64,000 bases of DNA from Styela clava (GCF_964204865.1 NC_135262.1:4278001-4342000), one strand, 5' to 3'; shown: positions 12,344 to 23,671, counted from the first letter of the stretch. The notes: a model not told the origin generated them from the sequence alone. Numbers and translations are program-made.

Positions 12344-13827
12344 AGATTGATTTTTGTATGAGTATAAGATTATTTCGACTCAATAATCATAACAGGCAAT
12401 GATAATGATATGACTGATAAAAACAAATGAATATAAACTGATTATAAAATCATGATTGTGTTCAAGCTATTCCACCCAAAGAAAGTAAGATAGAGATTTA
12501 TTGCCACAAAAACAAAGTCACCACTATTATAAACATAATACGATAAAGAAAATATTTCAGCAGTAATGACATTGATTGAAAGTCTCCAATGCTTCTGGAT
12601 AAGGTTCACTTTTAGGTTGTTCGCGTTTACACAAGCCTCTGAGAATACCGACGAAATAAATATCTGAATCAAAATTTTTCAAAATATATATGTGTATTAT
12701 ATTATGTAGTCTTGAAGCCTAAACCATGATGTTAGTGTACCTTATTGTTGAATAGTGATAATTCGACACCCAATATTCTTTCGTAGTTGACATGCTGTGG
12801 CAGAAATAGTACATAACTTCCTTGTTGAATAGTTTTAACGAAAAAACATTGCCCTCTGTTTTCTGTCATTATTTAAAAATATAGACCGAGTGGTGAGTGC
12901 TAAATTATGATAACCGAGATGTAATAAAGTGTTTAAATGTCACCAGTTGGAGATAAAAGATAGATTAGTTTGAATAAAGCATTCCTCGCGTGTATGTTTA
13001 TATGCTTTTTGGTGGACGGGCGCGTACTCGTAGGTTTTTTTTTTAAAACTTTGTCCTTTTAAGTTATGCTCGTCCTCCAGGTCCTCTGCATTTTGTTTGT
13101 CCGTTTGTTGTTGTTTTGTTTTATGCATAGTGACCGAAATAAAATCGATACAATCGTCTTCAAGATCATTCTTTGTCTTAAATTGTTTTTAAGCTGGTTG
13201 ATGATCTAAAAATGTATTTAAATTTTCAAATAGATTATTTTCGGCTAATATTAATTTTGAATTTCAAAAGTAAATTTTCTGGGAATTTTGTCACTGGTTG
13301 TGTACTCGGGGATAATAATTTTAACAAAATGGCGACAAAACCCAATTTGACGCTCACGCTCATCCTCCAAACAATGCTCCACAAAGGCAGTTGAGGAATC
13401 TTCTACGTCCAATTTTGAAGCGTGATATCACACTGTAATTCCTAAATTATAATTGTATTAAAACATATAGAATATGGCATATTCATCAGTGTAGAATATC
13501 GTATGTCAAATACATAAAACGTTTTTATATGTTACAAATAGTTTTGTCGCTAAAAGCAAAATATTTACCACCTCATAGATTTCGAAACACCCCCCCCCCC
13601 CCCCCTAAAAGGAAAAGCTGGGGAACACACTGAGTAGACTCCTTTCCTGGCATGACAAATCAACTGCAACTGTTGGCCAATCAAAACTTTCACAGCTGTT
13701 TTCAAGCACTCCATTTACGCATATTGCTGTCTAGTAAACAAAAACAATAAAGTGTAAATTTGAGGTATTTACTTACCGATTGCAGGTATTTTTAGTTATT
13801 GACGTATTTGCTACGTAGCAAACATAG
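12344..13827. other. intergenic or 5' UTR intron, with poly-C run
   Basis: AT-rich, with no recognisable exon. It contains an uninterrupted run of 16 C at 13590-13605. Confidence 0.45.
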
Positions 13828-14737
13828 ATGGCGACGATCACGTCAATAGCGCGGTACACATCCACCCCAAGAGACATGTGGAGCATTAATGTAGCCATTG
13901 GAAAAACATTTGCACCGGAAGACGTCATCATAAAAGCCGTGAACAATGATCTAGAAATTATTGCGGAGAAATGGTCGCCGAACGGGACTGATTTACTAGC
14001 AAGTTTCAAACACCAGTAAGCAAATTTATATTTCAAGAATAATCCTAATTTGGTCTTCAAGATTTTCAAACAGTGTTTAGGGGCACAGAATTTCGGGCCA
14101 GTTCTCACAAAATTACATCTACCTAAAACCTCATCTTGGCACAATTTCTTCTCCCCACGGAATATGCAACTGATTAGTCAATGGACCCGTGGATTCTTCG
14201 TCAGTGTTTCAATCCACGCTTCGTTCAAGTCAAGTTCATTTTTTCCAACCAGTAAAACAAACAAAATGAACACAGAAAATACGAAAAAAAATGCGGGGAA
14301 CCAAAGCTGGTTATCCAGCAGCGACACCCGACTTGTACGCAGTTCTCACAAAATTCGTTTTCTATAAATAATTACATCTCCTCAAAACCTCATTTTGGCA
14401 ACATTTCATCATCCTACGGAACAAGCTACTTTAACCGCTGAGGCATGAATTTTTCGTCAGTGTTTTGATCCACGCTTCGTTCTTGTACGCATCTTGGTTT
14501 AATATAAGGTCAGGCTGCCCCATCGACTCTCCTTCCGTCGATATATATATACTGAGCTATATCATACATGCTACTCGGAATATTATTTGGAGCTGGTAAC
14601 ACAAAAATACATCCGTTTACATTTTTTATTATTATTTCAGATGTCATTTACCAGACGACGTTGACGCAAAAACCATCACTACCCAATTATTACCCGGAGG
14701 AAAATTGATGCTCAAAGCCCGCAAAGTCTCGAACTAA
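13828..14737 (+). CDS. small heat-shock protein, HSPB7-like, two exons, 94 aa
   Basis: Exon 1 is 13828-14015 (donor CCA/GTAAGC) and exon 2 is 14641-14737 (acceptor TTATTTCAG), joined in phase 2. The product is essentially an alpha-crystallin (HSP20) domain: INVAIGKTFAPEDVIIKAVN in the first beta strands, then AEKWSPNGT, and CHLPDDVDAKTI with GGKLMLKAR at the end. The order PEDV...NN..E..AEK...GT...F.H.C.LP.DVD..T...L...G.L...AR resembles vertebrate HSPB7 more than other small HSPs. The family consists of ATP-independent holdases that bind unfolding proteins. There is no N-terminal arm and no C-terminal I-x-I tail, so the protein is much shorter than vertebrate relatives (about 170 residues). 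A missed upstream coding exon is possible. The intron contains a tandem duplication. Confidence 0.8.
14098..14484. repeat. diverged direct duplication in HSPB7-like intron
   Basis: Copy 1 (about 14098-14227) and copy 2 (about 14339-14484) both run from GTTCTCACAAAATT through AAAACCTCAT and TTCGTCAGTGTTT to CCACGCTTCGTTC. Copy 2 carries a small insertion near its start. Confidence 0.7.
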
Positions 14738-14937
14738 ATATTAAAAGTCACTACCGGTTCTTGAATGAACAATTTTTGCAAATCGATAAAACGAACTGAT
14801 AAGACAATTTTGCCCTGAATGCCCAAACATATCGACATTTTCTACTATACATTATAGATTATACCATTGTCATATTTCGCCAATTTCTGACTACAATTTT
14901 AGTTTCAGAGGGTGTAATAACGGCCTTGCAGTTCACG

Positions 14938-15225
14938 TACCGTGTTTTCTCGACAATAAGACCTAGTCGATAGCCCAATTTTTTTTTGGCCTTAGTCGAT
15001 AGCAACAAATCTTAGATCAATCATTTAAAATGTGTGAGAGAGGAAAAGGTTCAATGACATGAGGCAACGTGAAGATCACGCCACATTCATATTTTATATA
15101 TTTGAAAATCTCGTAATTCGCTACTTTATAATTGCGTTCTTAATACATGAAAATAGAAGCCCTAGTGTTACTTTTCGAAAGAAAATTGAAGTGAGAATCT
15201 GTCTTATTTTCGGGTAAACACGGTA
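14938..15225. mobile_element. CCGTGTTT inverted-repeat element
   Basis: It starts TACCGTGTTTTCTCGACAAT, then AAGACC, and ends TCTTATTTTCGGGTAAACAC then GGTA. The ends are inverted copies of each other. Two more members of the family lie at 23055-23451 and 51797-52172. Confidence 0.65.
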
Positions 15226-15626
15226 TTATGGCTACAAAAATTGCCACGTGTGGCGAAATTTTTCCATTTCGACCTGTATATGAGACATATTTCTGGGCAA
15301 AGTATGTCATGGGAAAAAAAAGTTTTTTAATTGAATTTCATGTTTTCCAGCCTACCACATTCAGAATGAGATTTTGGTTAAATTAAAATTGGCAATGAAG
15401 AGAAATACATATGTTTGCTTGATGAATTTATAGCCTGTTATTGTTTCATAACTAACCTATAGTGGCTGGTTAAATTGAAAAGTACTCATACACTGAATCC
15501 TCTCATGACTTCGTTTACTATTTCTCAACATAACCATTTGAAAGTTACAATGGTACACCAAAAGGCCAATTTTCGTTTATATTTTATATCAATAGTTTCT
15601 AGATTGTAAACGATTTGTACAATTTT

Positions 15627-15841
15627 GGGTATTCCCGTAGTGTGTGTACCAGGTTAGAGTTAGGCAAAAATTTTATTCCGATTTTCATTATTTTAGTTCT
15701 ATTACGAATTCGGGGATTGTCTGTGTTTACCAAGTGAATATACCCCCTGTCCATAGGTTTCATTCTCTTTAAACAACTTGATGTAAAGTAGGCGAACAAA
15801 ATTAGTTACCTCCATATTGGTACACAAACTTCTGGCGCGCC
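15627..15841. mobile_element. foldback element, 215-bp class, 7-bp duplication
   Basis: It begins GGGTATTCCCGTAGTGTGTG and ends CTTCTGGCGCGCC. The flanks 15620-15626 and 15842-15848 are both caatttt, a perfect 7-bp duplication. Confidence 0.8.
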
Positions 15842-15853
15842 CAATTTTGAGTA

Positions 15854-16060
15854 TATATAATAAACAGTTTGCAGTACAAGAATATTCAGTGTTAAATTTA
15901 TGTACTCGTGAGTGACTTTTTTCCTGTGATATCATTCTCTGTTTTTACATTGTCATTTAGAAATAAACTTGAAATGCACTTTGAAATGATAGCGGCTCAT
16001 TTTTTTATTTAGGATAGCCATGGGCACATCTATGTTATTGCTGTACGAATTATCTGGATA
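15854..16060 (+). repeat. 207-bp direct duplication, copy 1
   Basis: It aligns without gaps to 16271-16477 with about six substitutions (roughly 97% identity). It begins TATATAATAAACAGTTTGCA. It is non-coding. Confidence 0.9.
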
Positions 16061-16270
16061 AGCTGGTCTTTAATGGTCATTCTCATGTCTTGAATTGTTT
16101 TTGAGCTGAATAATTGAAATAACAGATCATGGTCATTTAAATCGCGGGTTGTATAGCGGTATGGATGATAGCGGTGTACTTGTATTCTAGAATTATATTT
16201 TGTAATATATATTGCGATTTAGAATATTCTAAACACACACATATTATGTTAAGTGTTTAATTTATGATAT

Positions 16271-16477
16271 TATATAATAAACAGTTTGCAGTACAAGAAT
16301 ATTCAGTGTTAAATTTATGTACTCGTGAGTGACCTTTTTCCTGTGATATCATTCTCTGTTTTAACATTGTCATTTAGAAATAAACTTGAAATGCACTTTG
16401 AAATGATAGCGGCTCATTTTTTCATTTAGGATAGCCATGGGCACATCAATGTTATTGCTATACGAATTATCTTGATA
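16271..16477 (+). repeat. 207-bp direct duplication, copy 2
   Basis: This is the partner of 15854-16060, 417 bp downstream in the same orientation. The high identity suggests a recent duplication. Confidence 0.9.
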
Positions 16478-17139
16478 GCTACCTATCGCATATAAAATAT
16501 ACCGACAAAAGCCATACATTTTACTTGGCTCGGCATTTTACATTTGCTTTTGTTTATTTGTTTTGTGTTATTTTATATAGACCGCAACGGTCTGGGGTAA
16601 TAAACGAATTGAAATTAAAAATGTGGACCGCCGTAACTTACTAGCACCTGCATGCGGGCCATCGTGGCTTTAGTTAGCAGGTCTGTGTCACAATGATGAT
16701 TCATGTGTCTTGTGCCAACATCTGGTCCTGCGTCGCCAGTATCGAAAATCTTCCGAATTTAGCGTAGCAAGATTTCGCAAAATCAAAATGAAAGATTGCA
16801 GTCATTCTTGGCGGATTAAAAACACAAATATAAAATTATAACACTGTACACCGAAATTTAGGATGAAATATCAGATTACAATGGGATTATATTTTGAAAG
16901 TTACTAGATTGATGAGCATCGCCGCTTGTTGTCTTAAGCGCGAGGGTTTTATTTAGGAAGTGAACATCAGTAATAAGTAGTTAAAGACTGGACTATGATA
17001 TAATTTCCATGTAATTCACATGTCCCGTGACAATGATCTACTCTTCTCCATTCAATTGCAACATGAATTGAAATACTAAGTAATCCGTTTCATTCCCTTC
17101 TCCATTATTGGAACAAAATATGAAAACAAGCCCCGCTTT
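16478..17139. other. intergenic, nothing firm
   Basis: No gene is recognised. At 16585-16622 the sequence GGTCTGGGGTAATAAACGAA followed by TTGAAATTAAAAATG resembles the A-rich 3' end of a LINE or SINE, but no body is identified. Confidence 0.35.
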
Positions 17140-18780
17140 TACCAGACAGCTACGAGTTAGTTCAGTGCCACCGCGCTGTGTTACGGTGGTAGCGGAACCG
17201 CCCTATCTGCAGAAGTTCTTATCTTGTGACAGTGTGAATTGAAATTGCAAGATGGTCCAACTCACAACTGTAGTAACACCAATGATCCGAGTCACTACTG
17301 TAATATACCACCAAGTACGGCACTATTCGCCATTTACCATTCCTCAAATCTTAGCAAAGCAAGGATTCCTTTACGAACAAGAGAGCTGTGCTCAAATATA
17401 TGTATACGTCACAAGGTGTCGCTATTTTTTATTCTGACACATAAAAAACGAGTCTCTTGAAATCTACAGAAATTTTTGAAATAAGTAAAAGTAATAGCCT
17501 TCTGGCAAAAAAATCAATCTTCAACCACTGAAAATTTCAAAGCAATTGATTCAGTATTCGGAGAGAAAAGAGATTTCATCATGACGAAAGAGAAGAATAC
17601 TAACAAGAACAAGAGAGCAATGCTCAAATATATGGACACCCAGAACAATTCCCCAAAAATCATATGCGGTGTCTTACCAATACCTGTATAAACAAAGCAC
17701 CACATCACAGAAATCAAACAGACTAAAACACGGTGGTCGCAAATTGGTTGACAACGATATTATCGACGTTTTGGAAATGCGCACCCTCTTATACCCCCTC
17801 CTTTGAATGTAAAAACGCGAAACCTTCAAAGATGGTTAAAAGAAACACAACTCTACCCACCTGCCAAGTTTCATCTTTTTATCTCTTACATTTGTATGAA
17901 TTTTCAAGCTTTTGACAGCTACGAGTTAGGTCAGTGTCACCGTGCTGTGTTACGGTACCAGAACTTTTCTATCTTTAAAAACATTGGGCTTTTAATTGCA
18001 TTTCTGACTGTCATATATTTTAAGAACACGGTTATTTCGAACAAAACTCGTCAAACTATAAACAAAGCACCACATCACAGCAATCAAACAGACTAAAACA
18101 CGGTGGTCGCAAATTGGTTACCAAATATATTATCGACGTATTGGAAATGCGCACCCCCCTATTCCCCCTCCTTTAGATGTAGAAACGCGAAACCTTCAAA
18201 GGTGGTTAAAAGAAACACAACTCTACCCACCTGTCAAGTTTCATCTTTTTATCTCTTATATTTGTATGGATTTTCGAGCTTAGGACAGCTACGAGTTAGT
18301 TCGGTGTCACCGCGCTGTGTTACGGTACCAAAACTTCTATATCTGGGCTTCTAATTGCATTTCTGACCGTCATATATTTTAAGAACACGGTTATTTTGAA
18401 CAAAACTCGTCAAATTATGAACAAAGCACCACATCACAGCAATCAAACAGACAAAAACGCAAATTGGTTGACAAAGATATTATCGACGTTTTGGAAATGC
18501 GCACCCCCCTATTCCCCTTCCTACCTGTAATGCCAGACGCTTCTTCTTTGCAAAACCAACTTATTCGATTTATCACGGTAATTAAACAGCAGATACCACA
18601 GTCTACAAATATATTCACACCAAGCGAAGCATTTCGACCACAGTCTACAAATATATTCACACCAAGCGAAGCAGTACTGTACCTGTACGGTTACCGTACC
18701 TTTAGACCACAGTCTACAAATATATTCACACCAAGAGAAGCAGTGGAGTACGGTTTTCCGTACCTTTCTAGAGTCTAGAC
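17140..18780. repeat. tandem array with ~360-bp period plus shorter repeats
   Basis: AACAAAGCACCACATCACAG marks unit starts at 17691, 18061 and 18420, giving periods of 370 and 359 bp. Within units, GACAGCTACGAGTTAG with CGCTGTGTTACGG recurs, and it also appears at about 17145, so a partial unit precedes. From 18598 the motif CACAGTCTACAAATATATTC then ACACCAAG repeats three times and resumes beyond the hAT insertion at about 20886. ORFs inside are by-products of the repeats. Confidence 0.85.
17462..17570 (+). repeat. array-associated segment, copy A
   Basis: AATAGCCTTCTGG, ATTTCAAAGCAATTG and the sequence around them closely match 21127-21232 on the far side of the hAT element. Confidence 0.7.
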
Positions 18781-19335
18781 CAGTGGTTCCCAAACTTTTT
18801 TGACCATCGCCCCCCTGAAGTAGTTTATACAACTTCATCGCCCCCCGGCAATACAAAAAAATGTAAAGTCAGAAACGAATATATTACAGACCAAATAAGA
18901 AGACAAATCATAGTTTATAGTGTTTTTTAATGAGAATAGATGAGCTTGGTGTTCTTCAGCGAGCTTTTTTTTATTATGTTTAAAATTACCCCGTTTAAGT
19001 CGACTTCGTTGTATTGATTGCAATAGTAGCACGGCAGAAAACCCCTTTTTCACCATATAATAGGTCGGAAATGAAAGAATCTAGGGTTCCACCTACTCAA
19101 AAACCGCCGTGTACTCTTGCCTTATAGCATTTCACTTCCTAAATTCACCCCATTTCACATTAAAATAATGAAAACAAAGTTAATTTTCCCAAACTTATAA
19201 TATTGATTTTCGTACATCTCATTCATTCGTACAGCCTGATGACCTTCCCCAAAATACTTCGGTAAAATTCACCCCCGATTCCTCATCCTACCACGGCCTC
19301 CAGTCTGATCATCAGTCCATAATTACCCAGCCATT

Positions 19336-19395
19336 GTTTTTGGATTCATGGACTCGGATGTGGAAGAAGCCGTGACCGACTATCGGCTACGGCCC
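19336..19395 (-). repeat. SINE fragment within hAT element
   Basis: TTCATGGACTCGG and AGAAGCCGTGACCGACTATC followed by GGCTACG match the SINE body at 45140-45455. Confidence 0.4.
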
Positions 19396-19603
19396 AGATT
19401 GTCGGCAAATTTTATGTCGCTCGCAGGACAAAATTCAGGGTTGCTATGCTTTTGCGGGTCGCATATATTTTTCGGAAGTTAAAAAAGGAACAGCGCACAA
19501 AATCTGCGACAATTCGTGAACTCAACTCAGTCGTCTTATTATAAAAATATTACAATGACATTTAATGTGACACTGTCTTTTTGCTGCATCACGCTGGATA
19601 GCT

Positions 19604-19786
19604 TTACGACGCCAAGATTGAAACATTTTCTAAATGGGCATCACTAATCCCAGTTCGTTGCTTGTTCTTTGTAATGTTCATTTTCGAAAATAATTGTTCG
19701 CACAAATATGTACTTCCAAACATCGAAGTGAATATTTTCGCATGATTTGTGAAATTTCGATAAAGATTTTCTTTAAGAAGATACAT
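19604..19786 (-). pseudogene. hAT transposase remnant, C-terminal dimerisation region
   Basis: The 60-residue minus-strand frame contains FGSTYLCEQLFSKMNITKNK followed by QRTGISDAHLENV. This is the conserved C-terminal hAT pattern (Y.CE..FS.M...K...R....D.HL) seen in transposases and in domesticated GTF2IRD2/ZBED-type proteins. The rest of the roughly 600-residue transposase is not open. It belongs to the element at 18781-20878. Confidence 0.8.
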
Positions 19787-21126
19787 TCTTACAAAAATTA
19801 AGCAGTGATGAATCTCTCGAATAGAATATGAATTTTATTTCTTTATGGCTTTGCAATATATTCGAATATTGACTGCGCTATTGAACCCCTGCCATCAGCA
19901 TCAACTTTTCTTCGAGTTTCCATTTGTTTAATTATAATTAAATTGTAGGCTCGTTAAACGAGAAGCCGTTCAATAGAATTTTTAGGATATATATAATAAA
20001 ATTTAGTCCAAAAGTTTCTCACGATAAATTCTGTTACGAAAAAAAATGTTATTTACTCCTCAAGCGTAGATTATAAATAAAAAAAATTTATCGTCAAAAC
20101 CGCCGTTTGGATGTTTCCCCGGGCATAGACTTCCTTGTTTACGTCGTGACATTGGCCAATCAGCAAGATGCAAAAAACGTAACAATGCCCCCTTTCGCAT
20201 CCGCTCAAGCGCTCAGACACGCTCACTCAGACAGATTTTCAGGCGTGGTGGTGAACATTACCTCATTTTCGCGTTTTTGAATTATATTCGTTAGTTTTTA
20301 GTTGTTTTTCGGAAATTTAAATATAAATCAAATAAGTCAATGATTACTTTGTCCTCCTATGAGTTTCAGTTTAAATACAGAAATCAAAAATTAGTGTAGA
20401 AATAGCTGTGATAGACTAGGATAAAATTCTTTATCGGTACTTTCAAAAAACAGATGGTTGAATGGTGTGTATTAGAAAGATAGTTTGAAACAAATACCCC
20501 ATTTTACAGGCAACAACTCGTGAAACCACTCTTTTAAAATAAGCACCGACAATTTTAAAATGGTAAAGTATCGGAAGAATTTTCCGCAGTCAAAGGTCGG
20601 GGAAAGATCCGTTCAGTGAATCGAATTTACTCCGGCCGTATTTTGCCGACCACTGGGATACGCAAACTACCGTACCTTACTGCGAAGACGAGTTCAGAAA
20701 TCCTTTCGCGTGTGATAATCGCCCACATGATTCAAGCCTGCGAATGCACACAGAGTACAGAATTAAGTGCGCCGAACATAAAACAGATTTCGCGAAATCG
20801 CCCCCTTCGAATTTTTCGCCCCCCTCCGTATCGTTTTCGCCCACTGGGGGGCGATATCGCCCACTTTGGGAATCACTGGTCTAGACCACAGTCTACAAAT
20901 ATATTCACACCAACAGTACAGTACGGTCTACCGTACCTTTAGCATCACCGCCATTCACCGGTAACCTCGAAAACTTGCGATTTTTGAGTAGCGACGACTT
21001 TCAGAATCCGCCGTCACCCCAACATTCGATGGCACGTGATCAAAAAAGAAGTGCCTGCATAGTGCATATGCGTTCGCAGAACGTTCAGTGACGTCATAGC
21101 AAACAAAAACAAATCTCACAGAGCTA

Positions 21127-21232
21127 ACAGAAGTATTTGAAATAAATAAAGCAATAGCCTTCTGGAGAAAAATTTCATCTTTAATCATTAAAATTTCAAA
21201 GCAATTGGTCCAGCGATCAAAGAGAATAGCGG
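21127..21232 (+). repeat. array-associated segment, copy B
   Basis: This is the partner of 17462-17570 (shared AATAGCCTTCTGG and ATTTCAAAGCAATTG). It shows that the repeated region continues downstream of the hAT insertion. Confidence 0.7.
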
Positions 21233-21279
21233 TGTTTTAATATTCCCACTAGGTGTCCAAAAAGTGTCAAAGTACAACA

Positions 21280-21375
21280 TAACAACAAAACGATCGTTAT
21301 GTCCACTACGTGTCCAACAACAACATAATATTGAAACGATCGTTATGTACACTGACGTGTCCAAAAACGGTTGAA
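21280..21375 (+). repeat. two-copy ~60-bp tandem repeat
   Basis: AACGATCGTTATGT followed by a CACT(G)ACGTGTCCAA block occurs twice with related flanks (ACAACATAA). Non-coding. Confidence 0.6.
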
Positions 21376-21767
21376 GTTACGTAAGTTGCATATAAGGAGA
21401 GGGAGTTGTGGTTGCAAACCATGCAAAAAATCTCAATTTTGGTCAAACCACACTGACCATTCGCATGTTGGTCATTGCGTTAGCTTCAGAGCAAAAACAA
21501 GGACAAAATTTGTGTATACACACAGGACACCGCATAGAATATCATAGCATATTGAAATGATTTTGTTGCGACATATCCGATGTTCAAACCAAGCACCATT
21601 GTTGAACCAGATATGTAATAAATTAATGTAGGTTTTCTCTTTGCTATCTAATCAAAACTACAAACATGACGCAACTTAATCTGTGTGTATGGTCAATCTT
21701 ATGTCACTTGATGATATAAGAGTAAAATTCAAGTATCAAACATTCAAAAAATCGCGATATATATAGC

Positions 21768-22263
21768 TAGGGTTAACATATTTTTGTGACTTCAAATCGG
21801 GACGCCTCGAAAGACAACGACCCCTTAGCTGTGATTTTGTAACTTTAAATTTTCCGACTTTAATACATAGGCCTACATTCCCACATTTAAAGCTGTCTTT
21901 ATTGACCATATTGTTATCGAAATTTCATGCGCATATTCTCTGTCCAAATATCGGGTTCAGTTCGAAAAATAGGAAGGAATTGACGTTAACGATACCGGTA
22001 CAAATAATTCGAATTTAGACTAAACAGTATTGGTTTTACATGCGATACGTCTGCCCTCAATAGGAATCAGCGGGGAACGAACGCATTCACCTCCAGTAAG
22101 TAGGCTAGCGCTGCGCTACGCAGCAACAACAGTAACGAGAACATGTTTTTGTATTATGCTGGAAAAGCGGGACTTTTGTCTGACTTATCGGGACGGCGGG
22201 ACAAAACGCTGAAAACTGTCTAGCGGGACTGTCCCGCCTAAAGCGGGACGTATGGTAAGCCTA
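21768..22263. mobile_element. hAT-like element (496 bp), perfect 8-bp target duplication
   Basis: The left end TAGGGTTAACATA and the right end (reverse complement TAGGCTTACCATA) are inverted repeats. Flanks 21760-21767 and 22264-22271 are both tatatagc. Subterminal CGGGAC motifs occur near both ends. There is no intact transposase. Confidence 0.88.
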
Positions 22264-22439
22264 TATATAGCAGATAAATATATTGCATTGCATGGGGTCT
22301 ATTCATTGTTTATGTGTGTATTGATCCAAAGATCTTGCTAGCTTATGTTTTTAGATCAAGTACATCGCTGTGACAAAAGCACGACTCAGATCTATGTCAG
22401 TCGCATTCATAATTTGCAGTTATACTCGACATTGACAAG

Positions 22440-23045
22440 ATGCAGCGTATCATTTTAGACTCATTCTTAGTACTCATGTTGGCAATTTTCTCAAAAGCCT
22501 GCAAACTTCCATCTACTGACGTCGAGATTAATTTTGATACAATTCCGCAAAAATGGTATGCTGTAGCGCATTCTGGCCAGGCTGAGTACAACTCTTGGAA
22601 GTGCATTGTAATCAGTAAGCACAAAACTCTAGACGAATTCGAAGCCGATTTGCGTATCTTTCATACCGATGATCAAAGAGTACCAAACAACTTGACAGCA
22701 GTATTCTCGAGAGTCGCGCCATCAACATTTCAGGTGACAACTTCGAGTGGATTGGAGCTGGAGATACAGAAGCAACTGGATATTGTCCACGCAGAAGCAA
22801 GTGTTATAGTCGAGGAAGATGATTTTAAAAATATGCCAAACGTATATTTAACTGACGATGACCAGGAGTATTTCATCCTTCTCCAGTGTAGTCTCAACGG
22901 CAATAAGAGAGTGATTTTGGAGTCTTCGACACCCGTCCCCAGTGCCGAAATAATTTTGAAAGCACATAACATGCTTGTCCGAATCGGTGATGGCTGGGAG
23001 AGAGTAAAACTCCTGCCAAATAGTTGCAATGATTTGGGTGTTTAG
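22440..23045 (+). CDS. secreted lipocalin-like protein, 201 aa, intronless
   Basis: Residues 1-20 form a hydrophobic signal peptide ending around Cys21. The mature N-terminus has DTIPQKWYAVAHSG, the lipocalin first conserved region in which W follows the first strand. The length and the late Cys pair (149 in FILLQCSL, 196 near the end) with Cys21 and Cys54 fit a lipocalin barrel with two disulfides. Lipocalins bind small hydrophobic ligands in extracellular fluid; the ligand cannot be told from sequence. The C-terminal stretch SAEIILKAHNMLVRIGDGW may be the terminal strand and helix. Acceptor-like AATTTGCAG ends at 22419, 20 nt before the ATG. The stop codon is followed after only 9 bp by an inverted-repeat element, so the 3' UTR is transposon-derived. 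Sequence divergence makes the subfamily uncertain. Confidence 0.7.
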   Translation: MQRIILDSFLVLMLAIFSKACKLPSTDVEINFDTIPQKWYAVAHSGQAEYNSWKCIVISKHKTLDEFEADLRIFHTDDQRVPNNLTAVFSRVAPSTFQVTTSSGLELEIQKQLDIVHAEASVIVEEDDFKNMPNVYLTDDDQEYFILLQCSLNGNKRVILESSTPVPSAEIILKAHNMLVRIGDGWERVKLLPNSCNDLGV

Positions 23046-23054
23046 GAAAACATA

Positions 23055-23451
23055 TACCGTGTTTCTCCGAAAATAAGACCTAGCCTGAAATTAAAAATGA
23101 TTTTAATATAAACCCTCCCCTTAAAATGAGCTGGTCGATAGCGCATAGGTGAAAAATTTGCCAGAAAATTCAGTTCAATCTAGTGAATTGCAAGACCTTC
23201 CAGAGGATGTTGGTATGTTTATTTTTGAATAGTCTGTTTAACAGCTTTTCAAATAAAAACGTTGTATTTATAAGTAAATGAATATCGGTTTTCATATCTT
23301 GTATATTCGAAAATCTCGTAATTCTTTACTTTGCATTTTATTTTTGATAAATGAATATAAAATACCCTCTTCCAGAAAAAATAAGCCCTAGTGTTGTTAT
23401 TCGGAAGAAAATTGAAATGAGACCCTCTCTTACGTTCGGGGAAACACGGTA
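23055..23451. mobile_element. CCGTGTTT inverted-repeat element (397 bp)
   Basis: It starts TACCGTGTTTCTCCGAAAAT then AAGACC and ends CTCTTACGTTCGGGGAAACA then CGGTA. It is the best-preserved of three copies and directly abuts the lipocalin stop codon. Confidence 0.75.
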
Positions 23452-23671
23452 TACATATAGCCCACACGCAATGTATTGTGCTTCAATATAATATATATCG
23501 CCAAATATTACTAAACGCTTATAAAAAGGATTGCTTTAATCAGCTTGAAAATAAAATCATATCAATAAAAAATATTTAGATTTTTTTACGTATTTTCGAG
23601 TGGCCAGCAGACGATGTATATTTTTAAATGACTAACTAGCGATTTAATTAGTTATTGACATAAGTGGTTTT

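Larger units (their letters stand above)
18781..20878. mobile_element. hAT transposon, 2.1 kb, decayed, perfect 8-bp target duplication
   Basis: The left end is CAGTGGTTCCCAAACT and the right end, reverse complemented, is CAGTGATTCCCAAAGT. Both flanks (18773-18780 and 20879-20886) are gtctagac, a perfect 8-bp duplication. C-rich subterminal stretches (CGCCCCCC) occur at both ends. The interior keeps only a fragment of transposase and a SINE piece near 19336-19395. Confidence 0.92.

Noticed and set aside
18415-18856. ORFs with repeated PQSTNIFTP / CEYICRLW peptides
   Set aside because: These are translations of the CACAGTCTACAAATATATTC repeat on both strands, not a repeat protein.
20616-20942. 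108-aa plus-strand ORF
   Set aside because: It runs across the right end of the hAT element into array DNA, so it is a chance frame.
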